Shown piece by piece: positions 24,001-33,050 of a DNA stretch of 45,752 bases; positions within the stretch are counted from its first letter, which is position 1; each line of letters starts with the position of its first letter. Where the stretch lies: contig NZ_VCQN01000011.1 in the NCBI RefSeq assembly GCF_005938125.1, positions 1 through 45,752 of the forward strand, given 5' to 3'. The notes under the pieces are model-generated. The model searched no databases. It had not been told where the DNA came from and worked only from the letters and a program-made list of their open reading frames with translations. Both the position numbers and the translations under genes were made by a program. Source of the stretch: Bacillus sp. BHET2 (GTDB taxonomy: Bacteria; Bacillota; Bacilli; Bacillales; Bacillaceae_B).

Positions 24001-25672
24001 CTATCTTTTTCAAGGTCCAACCCATACCTTTACTTAATGTTTTTGTATTTGTTTTGACAAAATCGTATCCACTTTTCGCCTTATCCACACCCCAATCATA
24101 AGCCCCTTTAATTGCTTTTGTCGCTCCAGCTTTAATACGCCTACCGGTCGCAGTGCCATTAATGGCGTAGGTAGTTAATAAGCCTGCTCCAAGTCCAACC
24201 ACAGCTCCTATTGCAGTCCCTACAACTGGGACAGTAGAACCTACTAAAGCTCCAGTAGCCGCACTAGAGGCTATGCTACCAATAGCTGTAGAACCTATAC
24301 CAATTGCAACATCAGTAGTTAAGGTTGCTGCAAAATCCGTACTTGCCAAACCTTTTCCTCTCTTTGAGGCATCATCTCCGAATCCATAATCATATATTGA
24401 ATTAAATGAAGATAATGCAACGTTTACTGGACCACCAAGTTTTAACATATTACTAGGCTTCCAAAAGCTCTTAGAAAATGGTACCCATGACTCCTTAAGT
24501 GATTTCATAGTATTTTTACCCATATTCCTCCAAAACCCTGCCTTACCTTTTAATGATTTACTATCTAAGAAATCATTAATTTTTGCCTGCCCTACATGGC
24601 GTGATTTCGGTCCGAAAAAGGCGTCTTTGTCATCAATCTTATAACTTTTATATCTTTCGTAAAACCATTGACCAATTTTATTATTAATTTTCTCATCACC
24701 GTAAATTGAGTAATTGCCGTTTCCTAAATCTTTAAATTTAAAACCTGCATAGTAGGAGACGCCTGCTTGTGCCATTTTGTCTCCGAAACCTAATATATAT
24801 GTTTTGACGTCTTTTAGTCCCCCAATAAGGTTACCAATCAGTCCCCTCTCGCCATCTGAACTCTTTACCCATAAGTTTAATAAAGATGGAGGAGCATTAT
24901 TAATTGAATTTTTTCCACCATTGCCATCCCCGGAACCACCTTCAATGGTACCTCCAGTTCCGTCTCCAGATCCTCCTTCAACGGTATCTCCAGTGCCATC
25001 TCCAGATCCTCCTTCAATGGTATCTCCGGTGCCGTCTCCAGATCCTCCTTCAATGGTATCTCCGGTGCCGTCTCCAGATCCTCCTTCAATGGTATCTCCG
25101 GTGCCATCTCCAGATCCTCCTTCAATGGTATCTCCAGTACCATCTCCAGATCCTCCTTCAATGGCATCTCCGGTGCCATCTCCAGATCCTCCTTCAACGG
25201 CATCTCCGGTGCCATCTCCAGATCCTCCTTCAACGGCATCTCCGGTGCCATCTCCAGATCCTCCTTCAATAGATTTACCTGAGTCAGGATGAGTTCCCGG
25301 AGTAATCGGTCCACCAGTAGTAAAACTCTCTCCTCCGAATACAAAGTTCGGAACCGGTGGTGGAGCGTTCGGAATAATGAAAGTACCGTTGTTTAGAGGG
25401 AAATTTTCTAAAATCGGTTTTCCCGAATTTGAAACTTGACCTCCATTATATGACTCCTCGGGCTTGATCGCTTGACCTGGCTTGAACACGTCACCAGGAA
25501 CAAGGAATTCACCACCGCTTATTGCTTCACCTGGAGTGATTGCTTGACCTGGTTTGAATGATTCTCCTGGGGTTATAAATGTACCGGCGGCCATACTCAC
25601 TACAGGAAATACATTCCAAAACAATATCGTGAAAGTTAACATCAGGCTGAAAACCCTGGTTATATTCAACAC
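23984..25672 (-). CDS. Large secreted repeat protein with glycine-zipper C-terminal domain (effector-like)
   Basis: 562 aa from a GTG start after GGGGTGAG. Layout: signal peptide (about 1-28, FWNVFPVVSMAAG); four 12-residue repeats of the ITPGESFKPGQA kind (33-80); a linker; ten units of EGGSGDGTGDTI (about 136-255); LLNLWVKSSDGERGLIGNL and LGFGDKMAQAG (about 265-305), which ends the part shared with the truncated copy; then a unique domain beginning VSYYAGFKF. That domain has a long glycine/alanine hydrophobic stretch (about 455-510, with VGTAIGAVVGLGAG) and a basic amphipathic tail (GRRIKAGATKAIKGAYDW). Such glycine-zipper tails occur in membrane-targeting bacterial toxins. Function is inferred. 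Confidence 0.7.
   Translation of the reverse strand: MLNITRVFSLMLTFTILFWNVFPVVSMAAGTFITPGESFKPGQAITPGEAISGGEFLVPGDVFKPGQAIKPEESYNGGQVSNSGKPILENFPLNNGTFIIPNAPPPVPNFVFGGESFTTGGPITPGTHPDSGKSIEGGSGDGTGDAVEGGSGDGTGDAVEGGSGDGTGDAIEGGSGDGTGDTIEGGSGDGTGDTIEGGSGDGTGDTIEGGSGDGTGDTIEGGSGDGTGDTVEGGSGDGTGGTIEGGSGDGNGGKNSINNAPPSLLNLWVKSSDGERGLIGNLIGGLKDVKTYILGFGDKMAQAGVSYYAGFKFKDLGNGNYSIYGDEKINNKIGQWFYERYKSYKIDDKDAFFGPKSRHVGQAKINDFLDSKSLKGKAGFWRNMGKNTMKSLKESWVPFSKSFWKPSNMLKLGGPVNVALSSFNSIYDYGFGDDASKRGKGLASTDFAATLTTDVAIGIGSTAIGSIASSAATGALVGSTVPVVGTAIGAVVGLGAGLLTTYAINGTATGRRIKAGATKAIKGAYDWGVDKAKSGYDFVKTNTKTLSKGMGWTLKKIGGLFG
24908..25267 (-). repeat. 36-bp in-frame tandem repeat, ten units
   Basis: Ten head-to-tail copies of a 36-bp unit encode EGGSGDGTGDTI and close variants (DAV, DAI, DTV, GTI). 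Units in the middle are almost identical and diverge at the ends, the sign of recent slippage or unequal exchange. It forms an acidic, flexible Gly/Ser/Asp spacer in the secreted protein. Long ORFs in the other frames across it are by-products. Confidence 0.95.
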
Positions 25673-25687
25673 ATTCTCACCCCAGTT

Positions 25688-27076
25688 TTATTGAGTATTA
25701 ATGTTGTACTTCTGCTCTAATGCTTTCATGGCTTCTTTGTAACTTTTTTCGTTTATAGCTCTTAATTCTTTTTCAAACTTCTCAACTTCTCCGTATATCC
25801 ACTCATGATACTCTTTGTTTTTCTCAGTGAGGTATGTACTTGATTCTTTATCCATATCCCCATTCTTAGAGAGAATGAATAAGAATGAGTTTATTTGATT
25901 TCTTTCAGTTGTTACCTTTACTTTTTCTTGTGTGATATATCCGAATATATCCAAGCTATTTTGCACCTCTTTAAGCTCTATAGACTGCTTACCTTTGCTC
26001 TTCCACTTTTCCCAAGCTTCAGCAACGTCTTGTATCTTCTCAAGCTCCGATTTTAAACTTGCTTGGTCTTCAACATTCTCATAAATACCCTCAGTGGCGT
26101 CAGCGATATCCTTCAACTGTCTTTGACCATCTGCATCCACATTAAATCCAATAACATTAATAATTGGTTTTACATTAGAATCATACAGCTCTTTAGCAGC
26201 CGCTACGGGGTCTTGGTCACATGTTTCTATTCCATCGCTAACCAGATACACAATATTAGTATTGTTCTCACTTTTAAATGTAGATAGATCCCTTTTTGCC
26301 TCATTAAGTGCAAGCGTTATTGGTGTCCAGCCAGTAGGTTGAACTTGTTCTAAAGCAGATTGAAATTTAGAATCTTCTAAAGGCTCGATTGAATAAATCA
26401 TTTCTGAACTATTACAAGATAGCTCCTTGTCTGAATCTGCATTACTGCCCTTGTGCCCGTATACCCTAAGTCCAATTTTGGTCCCCTCAGGCAAGCTTTC
26501 AACGAACTTCTTAATCTCTTCTTTTGCAGCGTCCATCTTTGTAGTGCCGCCAACATCCTGTGCCATACTTCCAGAGGCATCCAGTATGATTTCTACATTT
26601 AGATTCTCTTTAAATTGATACCTGGTATCTTCTATTTCGGGATCCCCGAAAGACTGAAACTTCATTTGTTTGATTAAGTTTTCAGGACCTTTAAAATCCC
26701 TTTGAACTCTCTTTAACAATTCCTGATAAAAATAATCCAATTTCTTCTTGGACGGATTATTCTGAATATCAGGTAAATCCTTGAATCTTTCAGCAGCTTT
26801 ATCCTTGTCTTCTTCAGTTAAGGTTGGAATTCTCTCGGAATCTTTCCCGGCAGGCAAATCTTCTAATTCTTGATATGTTGATGGTAATGGAGAAACCTCT
26901 ACTTCTTCATTTGAAGAAGTAGTAGAGGTTTCTTTTTTAGATGGATTATTATCATCATCTACCTTTTGGGAAGTGTTTTTTTGAGTAGTTTGATTCTCTT
27001 TGTTCCCATTTCCGCAACCCATTATCAAAATCGACAATCCTATTAAGATAGGCAGCATTATTTTTAAATATCTCAC
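25688..27076 (-). CDS. von Willebrand A domain lipoprotein
   Basis: 462 aa from a GTG start (MRYLKIMLPILIG) with GGGAGG 7 nt upstream; the frame's first ATG lies inside that site. Signal peptide with lipobox LIMGC (Cys at about residue 21), then a low-complexity Ser/Thr/Glu linker, a helical segment, and a von Willebrand A domain with an intact metal site DASGSM (about 166-171), a later Thr (TGWTPIT) and VSDGIETC. The C-terminal 120 residues are charged and helical. Surface-anchored vWA proteins bind partner proteins or pili. It lies 3-20 nt after the pilin gene, inside the Tad cluster, so it may take the place of the vWA domain usually found in TadG. Confidence 0.85.
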   Translation of the reverse strand: MRYLKIMLPILIGLSILIMGCGNGNKENQTTQKNTSQKVDDDNNPSKKETSTTSSNEEVEVSPLPSTYQELEDLPAGKDSERIPTLTEEDKDKAAERFKDLPDIQNNPSKKKLDYFYQELLKRVQRDFKGPENLIKQMKFQSFGDPEIEDTRYQFKENLNVEIILDASGSMAQDVGGTTKMDAAKEEIKKFVESLPEGTKIGLRVYGHKGSNADSDKELSCNSSEMIYSIEPLEDSKFQSALEQVQPTGWTPITLALNEAKRDLSTFKSENNTNIVYLVSDGIETCDQDPVAAAKELYDSNVKPIINVIGFNVDADGQRQLKDIADATEGIYENVEDQASLKSELEKIQDVAEAWEKWKSKGKQSIELKEVQNSLDIFGYITQEKVKVTTERNQINSFLFILSKNGDMDKESSTYLTEKNKEYHEWIYGEVEKFEKELRAINEKSYKEAMKALEQKYNINTQ

Positions 27077-27096
27077 TTTTCTGCCTCCCTTCATTT

Positions 27097-27303
27097 TTAG
27101 CCTACCATGTTGGAAATTTTCTCGAAGATACTAGTAATGATACTTGTAATACTTCCCTTACTATCACTTACCGCAGTCGATACAATACCCAATACTAAAA
27201 TTAGTAAAGCCGCCAATCCTAACCATTCTAACGATTGAGCACCTTTTTCATTTTTCACCGGTGTAGTAAATTTCACGTATAGTTCTGTTAGTTTGTTCAT
27301 CAT
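27097..27303 (-). CDS. Flp-type prepilin (major pilin subunit)
   Basis: 68 aa. A class III signal peptide MMNKLTELYVKFTTPVKNEKG is followed by cleavage after Gly and the mature start AQSLEWLGLAALLI, with Glu at +5 of the mature protein and a single hydrophobic helix (about 26-45), as in Flp/TadA-secreted pilins. The tail is short, SIFEKISNMVG. GGAGAG precedes the ATG. It lies directly after tadC and before the vWA lipoprotein, unlike many loci where flp is first. Confidence 0.9.
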   Translation of the reverse strand: MMNKLTELYVKFTTPVKNEKGAQSLEWLGLAALLILVLGIVSTAVSDSKGSITSIITSIFEKISNMVG

Positions 27304-27340
27304 GTTTTTTTCTCTCCTTAAAGTTGGTTTTAATTTTTAT

Positions 27341-28273
27341 TTACTGAAACATTTGTAAAATGTTTCGGTTTTCACTAAACATATTTATAATCATCAAGCC
27401 GCCAATTAGGATTAGTGCAGATGGTAAAACTAGAAATGTGGTAATCAGTGTTACTTTAGGAGAGGCTTTAGCAGCCTTCTCTTTGATCATTTCTTTCTTG
27501 ATTTTCCTCATTTCTCCTGCTTGCAGCTTAAATGTTTTAGAAATTGGAACCCCTAGTCTTTCACCCTGTATCAATGACTTTAAGAGTAATTGAAATTCTC
27601 TACTATCGTTTCGTTCTAACAAGGTGTTATACGCTTCCCCCCTGGGAACACCTACACTTAACTCCTGGATAAAACGGCCGAACTCTTCTCTGATGGGTCC
27701 TTCAAAGTAGGGTACAATATCCCTTAAGGCTTGATCCAGCCCTACCCCTGCTTGGAGGGTGACGCTCATGGTGTCAAGAAAGTCTGGTAGCTGAAAAGAT
27801 AAGTCTTCTTGGCGTTTTTTTGCTTTTCCATTTAACCATAGAATAGCCCCTCCATAACCTGCCAGTGGATAGAGAATTACGGCAATCTGAGAGAATGGTA
27901 GCCTCAAGAGGAAGCAAATCCCGCCTACAATAAATCCAATTACAAGGAAGAACATCTTTAATCCTTGAAATCGTTGAACCGTTAGTCCATAAGGATGTCC
28001 TGCTTTAATCAACAATTTCTGTATGTCGTGATCTTCGCTAAAGAAGTTAACCCTTTGTCCAATCCCGGAAAAATCATCTGCATATTCAAATAATTTACTG
28101 AGTATCTTTTCTTTTCTCGTGATCTTCTTTTCAAAGGAATTATAAATATAAGTCTTGTCCTCTATTTCCTTTTTTAGATCATTTTTATAAATGATATATG
28201 TGTAAAAACTTCTCAGGCTTAACCCCATGAACAATAAGGTTAGCACTAGAAATATGACAATTAATCCATCCAT
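27341..28273 (-). CDS. tadC: Tad pilus inner-membrane platform protein TadC
   Basis: 310 aa, GspF/T2SSF-type protein. N-terminal helix (1-22), two helices around 100-145, the T2SSF domain with FLDTMSVTLQAGVGLDQALRDI and IQGERLGVPISKTFKLQAGEMR, and a C-terminal helix pair (about 265-300). With TadB it forms the membrane platform on which the TadA ATPase acts to extrude the pilus. It lies 4 nt after tadB. Confidence 0.9.
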   Translation of the reverse strand: MDGLIVIFLVLTLLFMGLSLRSFYTYIIYKNDLKKEIEDKTYIYNSFEKKITRKEKILSKLFEYADDFSGIGQRVNFFSEDHDIQKLLIKAGHPYGLTVQRFQGLKMFFLVIGFIVGGICFLLRLPFSQIAVILYPLAGYGGAILWLNGKAKKRQEDLSFQLPDFLDTMSVTLQAGVGLDQALRDIVPYFEGPIREEFGRFIQELSVGVPRGEAYNTLLERNDSREFQLLLKSLIQGERLGVPISKTFKLQAGEMRKIKKEMIKEKAAKASPKVTLITTFLVLPSALILIGGLMIINMFSENRNILQMFQ

Positions 28274-28277
28274 CGCC

Positions 28278-29204
28278 TCACACCCTAATATTGGTTACTT
28301 TTTTAACGAGGATAAAAGTTAATAAAGTACCACCTATGAATAGTAATAACAGGATGACACCAAGCCCCGTAAACAAAGGGTCAAGGAAGCCGTCTATAAT
28401 ATTGTTCATCATCAGAACCAGGAAAATTGGAATGACCGGAACGATATAGGCAACATATCGTTGTTCTGCTGTCATTGTTTTAATTTCTTGCATTAAAATC
28501 TTTCGTTCTTCCAGCGTTTGACCCATCTCTTCCAGAACAGAGAATAGATTACCTCCTGCTTTTTTCTGAATGAGAATTGTAGCTACGAATAATTTGAATT
28601 CACGATTCTCAATGCGCTTCTCCATCGATCGGATTGCTGTATTAAAATCAATCCCCAATGAAATTTCCTGAGCTAACCGTTTGAATTCTCCTTTAGCTGG
28701 TTCATTCACTTCCTGTGCCACAAGCTGGACTCCCTGATTTAACGTCATCCCGGATCGGGTTGCATTTGCAAGCAGGCGGCAAATTTCAGGTAATTGTTCA
28801 GCGAGGCGTTGTTTCAGTTTGTTCTTTCTTAATAGAAAAAGGAGTCTTTTTCCCCCTTCCAAGAAAAGGAGAGACACAAAGATACTGATTAAAAAGCTTA
28901 GACTGAAAAAATTCTTCAGCATAATGACGATTCCCATAAATGCAACAAACTGTGCACCAAAATATTCCGACGGAGTAAGGGGAATGTTTGACTCTCTTAG
29001 TTTCTCAAAAATAGGTTTCGCCGTTTCTGTTCGATCAAACTTATCTCCTAAGAGGACGATATAGCTTTTTCTTTTTTCTCCATTACTATAAAAATCGTTT
29101 ACTTGCTTCTTCCATTCTCTTTTTTCCTTTCGATAATCCAAATAGAAACTTATTGAAATAATGAATAGAAGAGCCGAGAGAGTCGCTATGGCAGCCGATA
29201 TCAA
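28278..29204 (-). CDS. tadB: Tad pilus inner-membrane platform protein TadB
   Basis: 308 aa. N-terminal helix, a helix pair at about 85-115, then the T2SSF domain: LPEICRLLANATRSGMTLNQG and LVATILIQKKAGGNLFSVLEEMG-like sequence (VATILIQKKAGGNLF), followed by the MTAEQR motif and two C-terminal helices. Overlaps tadA by 4 nt. Partner of TadC in the assembly platform. Confidence 0.9.
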   Translation of the reverse strand: MISAAIATLSALLFIISISFYLDYRKEKREWKKQVNDFYSNGEKRKSYIVLLGDKFDRTETAKPIFEKLRESNIPLTPSEYFGAQFVAFMGIVIMLKNFFSLSFLISIFVSLLFLEGGKRLLFLLRKNKLKQRLAEQLPEICRLLANATRSGMTLNQGVQLVAQEVNEPAKGEFKRLAQEISLGIDFNTAIRSMEKRIENREFKLFVATILIQKKAGGNLFSVLEEMGQTLEERKILMQEIKTMTAEQRYVAYIVPVIPIFLVLMMNNIIDGFLDPLFTGLGVILLLLFIGGTLLTFILVKKVTNIRV

Positions 29205-30550
29205 GTGCTCACCTCCTCAAAAACAGGTGTGAATGCGGATTCGGAAATGTTATTTCCAAACACCTTCAGTCGTTCCAGGCACTTAGGTACATATCCTGTG
29301 GCCGTATAATGACCTTCTATGGAGCCATCTTTTTTCATGCCCGTTCTTTTAAATGTAAAGATTTCTTTCATTTCATGACGACCATCAGAGTGTTTTATAA
29401 CTTCCGATATGGAGATGATCTTCCTTGTACCATCAGTCAATCGTGTTGCTTGAATGATAATATCCAAGGCACCTACAATATATTCCCTAACAATATGGGA
29501 TGGGAGATCCATTCCTGCCATTACAACCATAGCTTCTACACGCCTTAATGCATCTTCAGGTGAATTGGCATGCACTGTCGTGATAGAACCTTCATGACCC
29601 GTATTCATGGCTTGAAGCATATCAAAAGCTTCTCCACTACGAACCTCCCCAACGATGATGCGGTCAGGTCTCATACGCAAAGCGTTTTTCACCAGATTAC
29701 GAATCGTTACCTCTCCTCGGCCTTCAACATTTTCAGGTCTCGCTTCCATACCGACAACGTTAGGTCGATCAAGTCTGAGTTCTGCTGAGTCCTCTATCGT
29801 AATGACCCTTTCACCATAAGGAATGGATGCAGCAATAACATTCAATATGGTCGTTTTCCCAGACCCTGTACCACCTGAAATCAGAGTGTTGAGTTTAGAT
29901 TTTACAACTGCCTCTAGAAAATGGGCCATATGTGAGTTCAATGAATTGAAGCTTAAAAGATCATCCATTTTAAATGGTTCAGCTCTAAACTTCCGGATTG
30001 ACACGAGAGTCCCGTTTAGGCTAATAGGTGAGATAACCGCATTCACACGGCTCCCATCAGGAAGTCTGGCGTCTACCATTGGTGAGCTTTCATCAATTCG
30101 CCTTCCTAATGGAGCAACGATTCGATCCACCACATGCCGTACATGCTCATCATCACGGAACTTAATATTGCTAACTTCTAACTTACCTAATCTTTCAACA
30201 TAAATTTCTTCATACCCATTAATAAGGATTTCCGTCACTGTCTCATCATTGATTAGTGGCTCCAACGGACCAAATCCAACCGCTTCATCAAGAATTCGGG
30301 AGATCAATAGCTCTTTATCATGTCGTGAAATAATCACTCTTTCCTCTGACATGAATTGAGATACCAATTGTTCAATTTTTAATCTCATTTCACCTTGAGT
30401 GAGTTGGGTAAGGGCTTCAAGATTCGTATCTCTAAGCAATCTAGCTTTATAGTGTTCAACTAGGTCGTCAACTAAATGGTTTTCATATTCATATGTTGTC
30501 GGCCGATTTTTCTTCATTTTTTCTTTTCGTTTATCGAATAGGGACGACAA
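29201..30550 (-). CDS. tadA: Tad pilus assembly ATPase TadA/CpaF
   Basis: 449 aa secretion ATPase of the GspE/VirB11 superfamily that powers Flp pilus extension. Walker [12 protein letters not shown] (about 225-234), Asp box [11 protein letters not shown], Walker [13 protein letters not shown] and the His box [15 protein letters not shown] are all intact, with the CpaF-type N-terminal domain ([21 protein letters not shown]). The start is TTG (MSSLFDKRK) with GGAGGG upstream. Tightly coupled with cpaE and tadB. Confidence 0.95.
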   Translation of the reverse strand: MSSLFDKRKEKMKKNRPTTYEYENHLVDDLVEHYKARLLRDTNLEALTQLTQGEMRLKIEQLVSQFMSEERVIISRHDKELLISRILDEAVGFGPLEPLINDETVTEILINGYEEIYVERLGKLEVSNIKFRDDEHVRHVVDRIVAPLGRRIDESSPMVDARLPDGSRVNAVISPISLNGTLVSIRKFRAEPFKMDDLLSFNSLNSHMAHFLEAVVKSKLNTLISGGTGSGKTTILNVIAASIPYGERVITIEDSAELRLDRPNVVGMEARPENVEGRGEVTIRNLVKNALRMRPDRIIVGEVRSGEAFDMLQAMNTGHEGSITTVHANSPEDALRRVEAMVVMAGMDLPSHIVREYIVGALDIIIQATRLTDGTRKIISISEVIKHSDGRHEMKEIFTFKRTGMKKDGSIEGHYTATGYVPKCLERLKVFGNNISESAFTPVFEEVST

Positions 30551-30563
30551 TCTTTATACCCTC

Positions 30564-31718
30564 CTATTTCAGAACTGCCATGGTGAATTTTCTAACATCC
30601 TTAGCAAAAGGAATCAACCTTTTTTCCTTAGGGGACTTCCTCACGGGCTCGCCCTTATTTATATAAGTTTGCAGTCCTTTAAGATCTCTTCTTATGGAAG
30701 CCGATATTGGAAATCTAAGAATGTTCTTTAAATCACCTTGCTGCAGTTCGTTTTCTTTGGAAATCTCATTAAGAACGATTTCCAAACGAGATTGAAGATC
30801 TATTCCCAAGCGTGTACATAATTCCTCATAATGCTTCAGGACTTTCAGTGATGAAGTTTCCGGGTAGAGAACGTAGTAAATTTTGTCTGACTCTTCCATT
30901 GCAGTCACGATTAAATTATTGATGTCTGATGGTAAATCCATGATGACGTAATCAAAGGATCTTCTACACGTTCTAAGAAGCTTGGCGATGAATTGTTCAT
31001 CTAATGTCTCCCCTACTTCTGCATCACACGGACTCACTAATATCTCCAATTGCGAATGAGTTTCGGTTTGAGAAACATTCCTTACATGGCTCTCATTCAA
31101 CTCTTCAATAACTGGTGTCAAATCCGCTATAGATCGATTCGTTTCAATCGACATCATCGTTTCGATTCCGCCATACTGTAAATTAAAATCAATGAGAATG
31201 ACTTCTGCTGCCGATTCAAGCTTGAGTGTTTGCGCGAATGTAGAGGAAATGATGGATTTCCCACTTCCTCCCTTCCCGCTATAGAAGGAATAGATTTGAC
31301 CTCGTCCCTTCCCAAAGACCACGGTACTTTCTTCTCGACTGCTCTTTTTCATTTCATAATTCTTCTTAATAGTTGGGAACCTACTAAGGAACAATGACAT
31401 TTCATCAGGCAATACGAAGAAATCCTCCGCACCTGCTTTTGAGATATTTCGTAAAATAGTAAAATCTGAATCTCTTGCTAAAAAAATGATATAAGTAGAA
31501 GGGTTAACTGATTTTATATATTGGATGAGCTCGACTGAATTATCATTATTTGACTGTACAAAAACGATAATATCCCTTGTTTGTCTATTGACTTCCCTTA
31601 CTGCATCTTCTGCAGATATGACAGACACCCTACTATCCTCTTGATCAAGGGTGTTCAAGACTTGATTCGTAACTACGTCATCTTCACTAACTAGTAGAAT
31701 ATCAAGATTCTTTTCCAT
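30564..31718 (-). CDS. cpaE: Tad pilus localisation ATPase CpaE/TadZ
   Basis: 384 aa from ATG 31718 (MEKNLDILLVSEDD), which has AAGGAGA at the right distance; the frame is open 37 codons upstream within the end of cpaB. The N-terminal half is a receiver-like domain, the C-terminal half a MinD/ParA-type ATPase with the deviant Walker A SGKGGSGKS (about 147-155), the VILIDFNLQYGG switch and the later VIMDLPSD. Such proteins position the Tad machine, usually at a pole. Overlaps cpaB by 17 nt. Confidence 0.9.
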   Translation of the reverse strand: MEKNLDILLVSEDDVVTNQVLNTLDQEDSRVSVISAEDAVREVNRQTRDIIVFVQSNNDNSVELIQYIKSVNPSTYIIFLARDSDFTILRNISKAGAEDFFVLPDEMSLFLSRFPTIKKNYEMKKSSREESTVVFGKGRGQIYSFYSGKGGSGKSIISSTFAQTLKLESAAEVILIDFNLQYGGIETMMSIETNRSIADLTPVIEELNESHVRNVSQTETHSQLEILVSPCDAEVGETLDEQFIAKLLRTCRRSFDYVIMDLPSDINNLIVTAMEESDKIYYVLYPETSSLKVLKHYEELCTRLGIDLQSRLEIVLNEISKENELQQGDLKNILRFPISASIRRDLKGLQTYINKGEPVRKSPKEKRLIPFAKDVRKFTMAVLK

Positions 31719-32481
31719 TTGATGCGTCTCCTTGATTTGATTCTTTTGGTTTGTTTTGATCAGCAGGCTTTTGATCTGCCGGCTTCTCATCTGTTGTTTC
31801 TGCAGCCTTTTCTTTCTTTTCGGTTTCAACTGCTTCTTTAGTTTTTTCCTGATCCGCTGGAGGACCCTCGATTTTTCCTACATTGGCTTTTAAGATTCGT
31901 ATATGCTCCGCATAATTTTGCATATGTATCAATTCGGGGGCCTTTTCTTCCGGTACCTCTACCGCAACTCCAGCAAAATTCTTTTCATCCCCTTCAGCAT
32001 ACGAAACCGGAACATCTTTCATGAATAGCTGGGTTTTTCTTTCCCCGTTCACCTCAGTTGAGACGATGATATCGATTCTATCCAATGCTTCAATTACTTG
32101 ATCGAATTGAACTTTGTCATTTCGGTAAATGGCAACTAGCCTGTTATTTTCGTTATTTAAGTTTGAGACAGGTTTGATCATATTCTCAGTGATAATGTCA
32201 CCCGCTTTAAGCGGAACCACCGATACTCGATTCTCTAATTGGAGCTTTCCTGTAACATGTGATTTTGTAACGAACTTATTCGGTATCTCCATTACATCTA
32301 GCTGACTTTCCTTTATCGGTGTTCTTGAAGGAATGTCACTTTTCGCCACATAAACCTTTGTCATTCCACCTAACTCAGAATTCAGATCCTTTACCTTGTC
32401 ATAAACCAAGTAGCCAGCACCTACTGCTAAAAGAAATGCTAAAAACAAAAATATAAATGCCCTTTTTTTGGACTCAATCAT
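31702..32481 (-). CDS. cpaB: Flp pilus assembly protein CpaB (SAF domain)
   Basis: 259 aa from ATG 32481 (MIESKKRAFIFLF); GGAGTG lies 10 nt upstream, while the longer frame has no site. One N-terminal helix (about 8-28), then an SAF domain (VYVAKSDIPSRTPIKESQLDV and VPLKAGDIITENMIKP, each under family consensus), a CpaB/RcpC-type beta domain (about 110-200) and a Lys/Glu/Pro-rich tail. First gene of the Tad cluster. In Gram-negatives it works with a secretin; no secretin is present here, as expected for a single-membrane cell. Confidence 0.88.
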   Translation of the reverse strand: MIESKKRAFIFLFLAFLLAVGAGYLVYDKVKDLNSELGGMTKVYVAKSDIPSRTPIKESQLDVMEIPNKFVTKSHVTGKLQLENRVSVVPLKAGDIITENMIKPVSNLNNENNRLVAIYRNDKVQFDQVIEALDRIDIIVSTEVNGERKTQLFMKDVPVSYAEGDEKNFAGVAVEVPEEKAPELIHMQNYAEHIRILKANVGKIEGPPADQEKTKEAVETEKKEKAAETTDEKPADQKPADQNKPKESNQGDASNGKES

Positions 32482-33050
32482 TTCCAGTGTCACTCCATTA
32501 CAAAGTTTGATTATTATGGTTAATGAATTTTCAATTAACTTACTATTACAAATCAAAGATTAGGTTCTTTATTCATCCCCCACTTCTAGTTGTATCTACG
32601 AACCAAAAGACAAAACAATGTCACATTTCCCCCAAAATGATTCGTTCGTATGATGTTTGAAGAAAATGGAATTAATTCTATCCTTATTTACCACTAATTT
32701 CATGTTTAAAACTTATAATTTGTAAATTCTTGATACTTTTTTTCTATATTATAATTATCACTGGTAGCGGTAAACGTCAATCGGACAAGGATTTTGTCGA
32801 ATTTTGACTGTTATTTTTGACCTACACCGTCTATTTTCCTATAGCTGGAAATAGGTATTTTGTAGAACTCCAAAAGGTTTACTTCTTATTTTTCAACCGT
32901 GGATTCCAAGGTGATGATGGTAATTATTAGGTGTTTTATTACAAGTATTAAAATTGGTAGGTAATTGGAATCATTTGTGAATGAAGTGTGACGTCTGCCT
33001 CAATTTTCACTCTGATTGAATATTCCAAATTCAGATATTACGGTATAACC
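32482..33050. other. Intergenic region upstream of the Tad locus
   Basis: About 570 bp without a convincing gene. It must hold the Tad promoter, but I see no consensus SigA pair close to cpaB. It is strongly AT-rich at 32690-32760 (minus strand has TATAAT-like blocks). A TTTGTCGAA motif lies at 32793-32801, with an opposed weaker TCGGACAAG 10 nt away. Confidence 0.5.
32793..32801. promoter_or_regulatory. Candidate Spo0A box upstream of the Tad locus
   Basis: TTTGTCGAA is a perfect match to the Spo0A box core, flanked by an inverted, imperfect second site (TCGGACAAG, 32781-32789). It is 310 nt from cpaB, so it would act on a distant promoter if at all. Confidence 0.3.

Noticed and set aside
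24908..25267. Regularly spaced repeats resembling a CRISPR array
   Set aside because: The units are contiguous, with no unique spacers between them, lie in frame inside a coding sequence and no cas genes are nearby.
24777..25344. Long ORFs on both strands across the repeat (Pro/Ser-rich on the plus strand; Leu/Glu-rich in another minus frame)
   Set aside because: A 36-bp repeat is a multiple of three, so all frames stay open once one is; none has a ribosome binding site and the GGSGDG frame continues into a full protein with a signal peptide.
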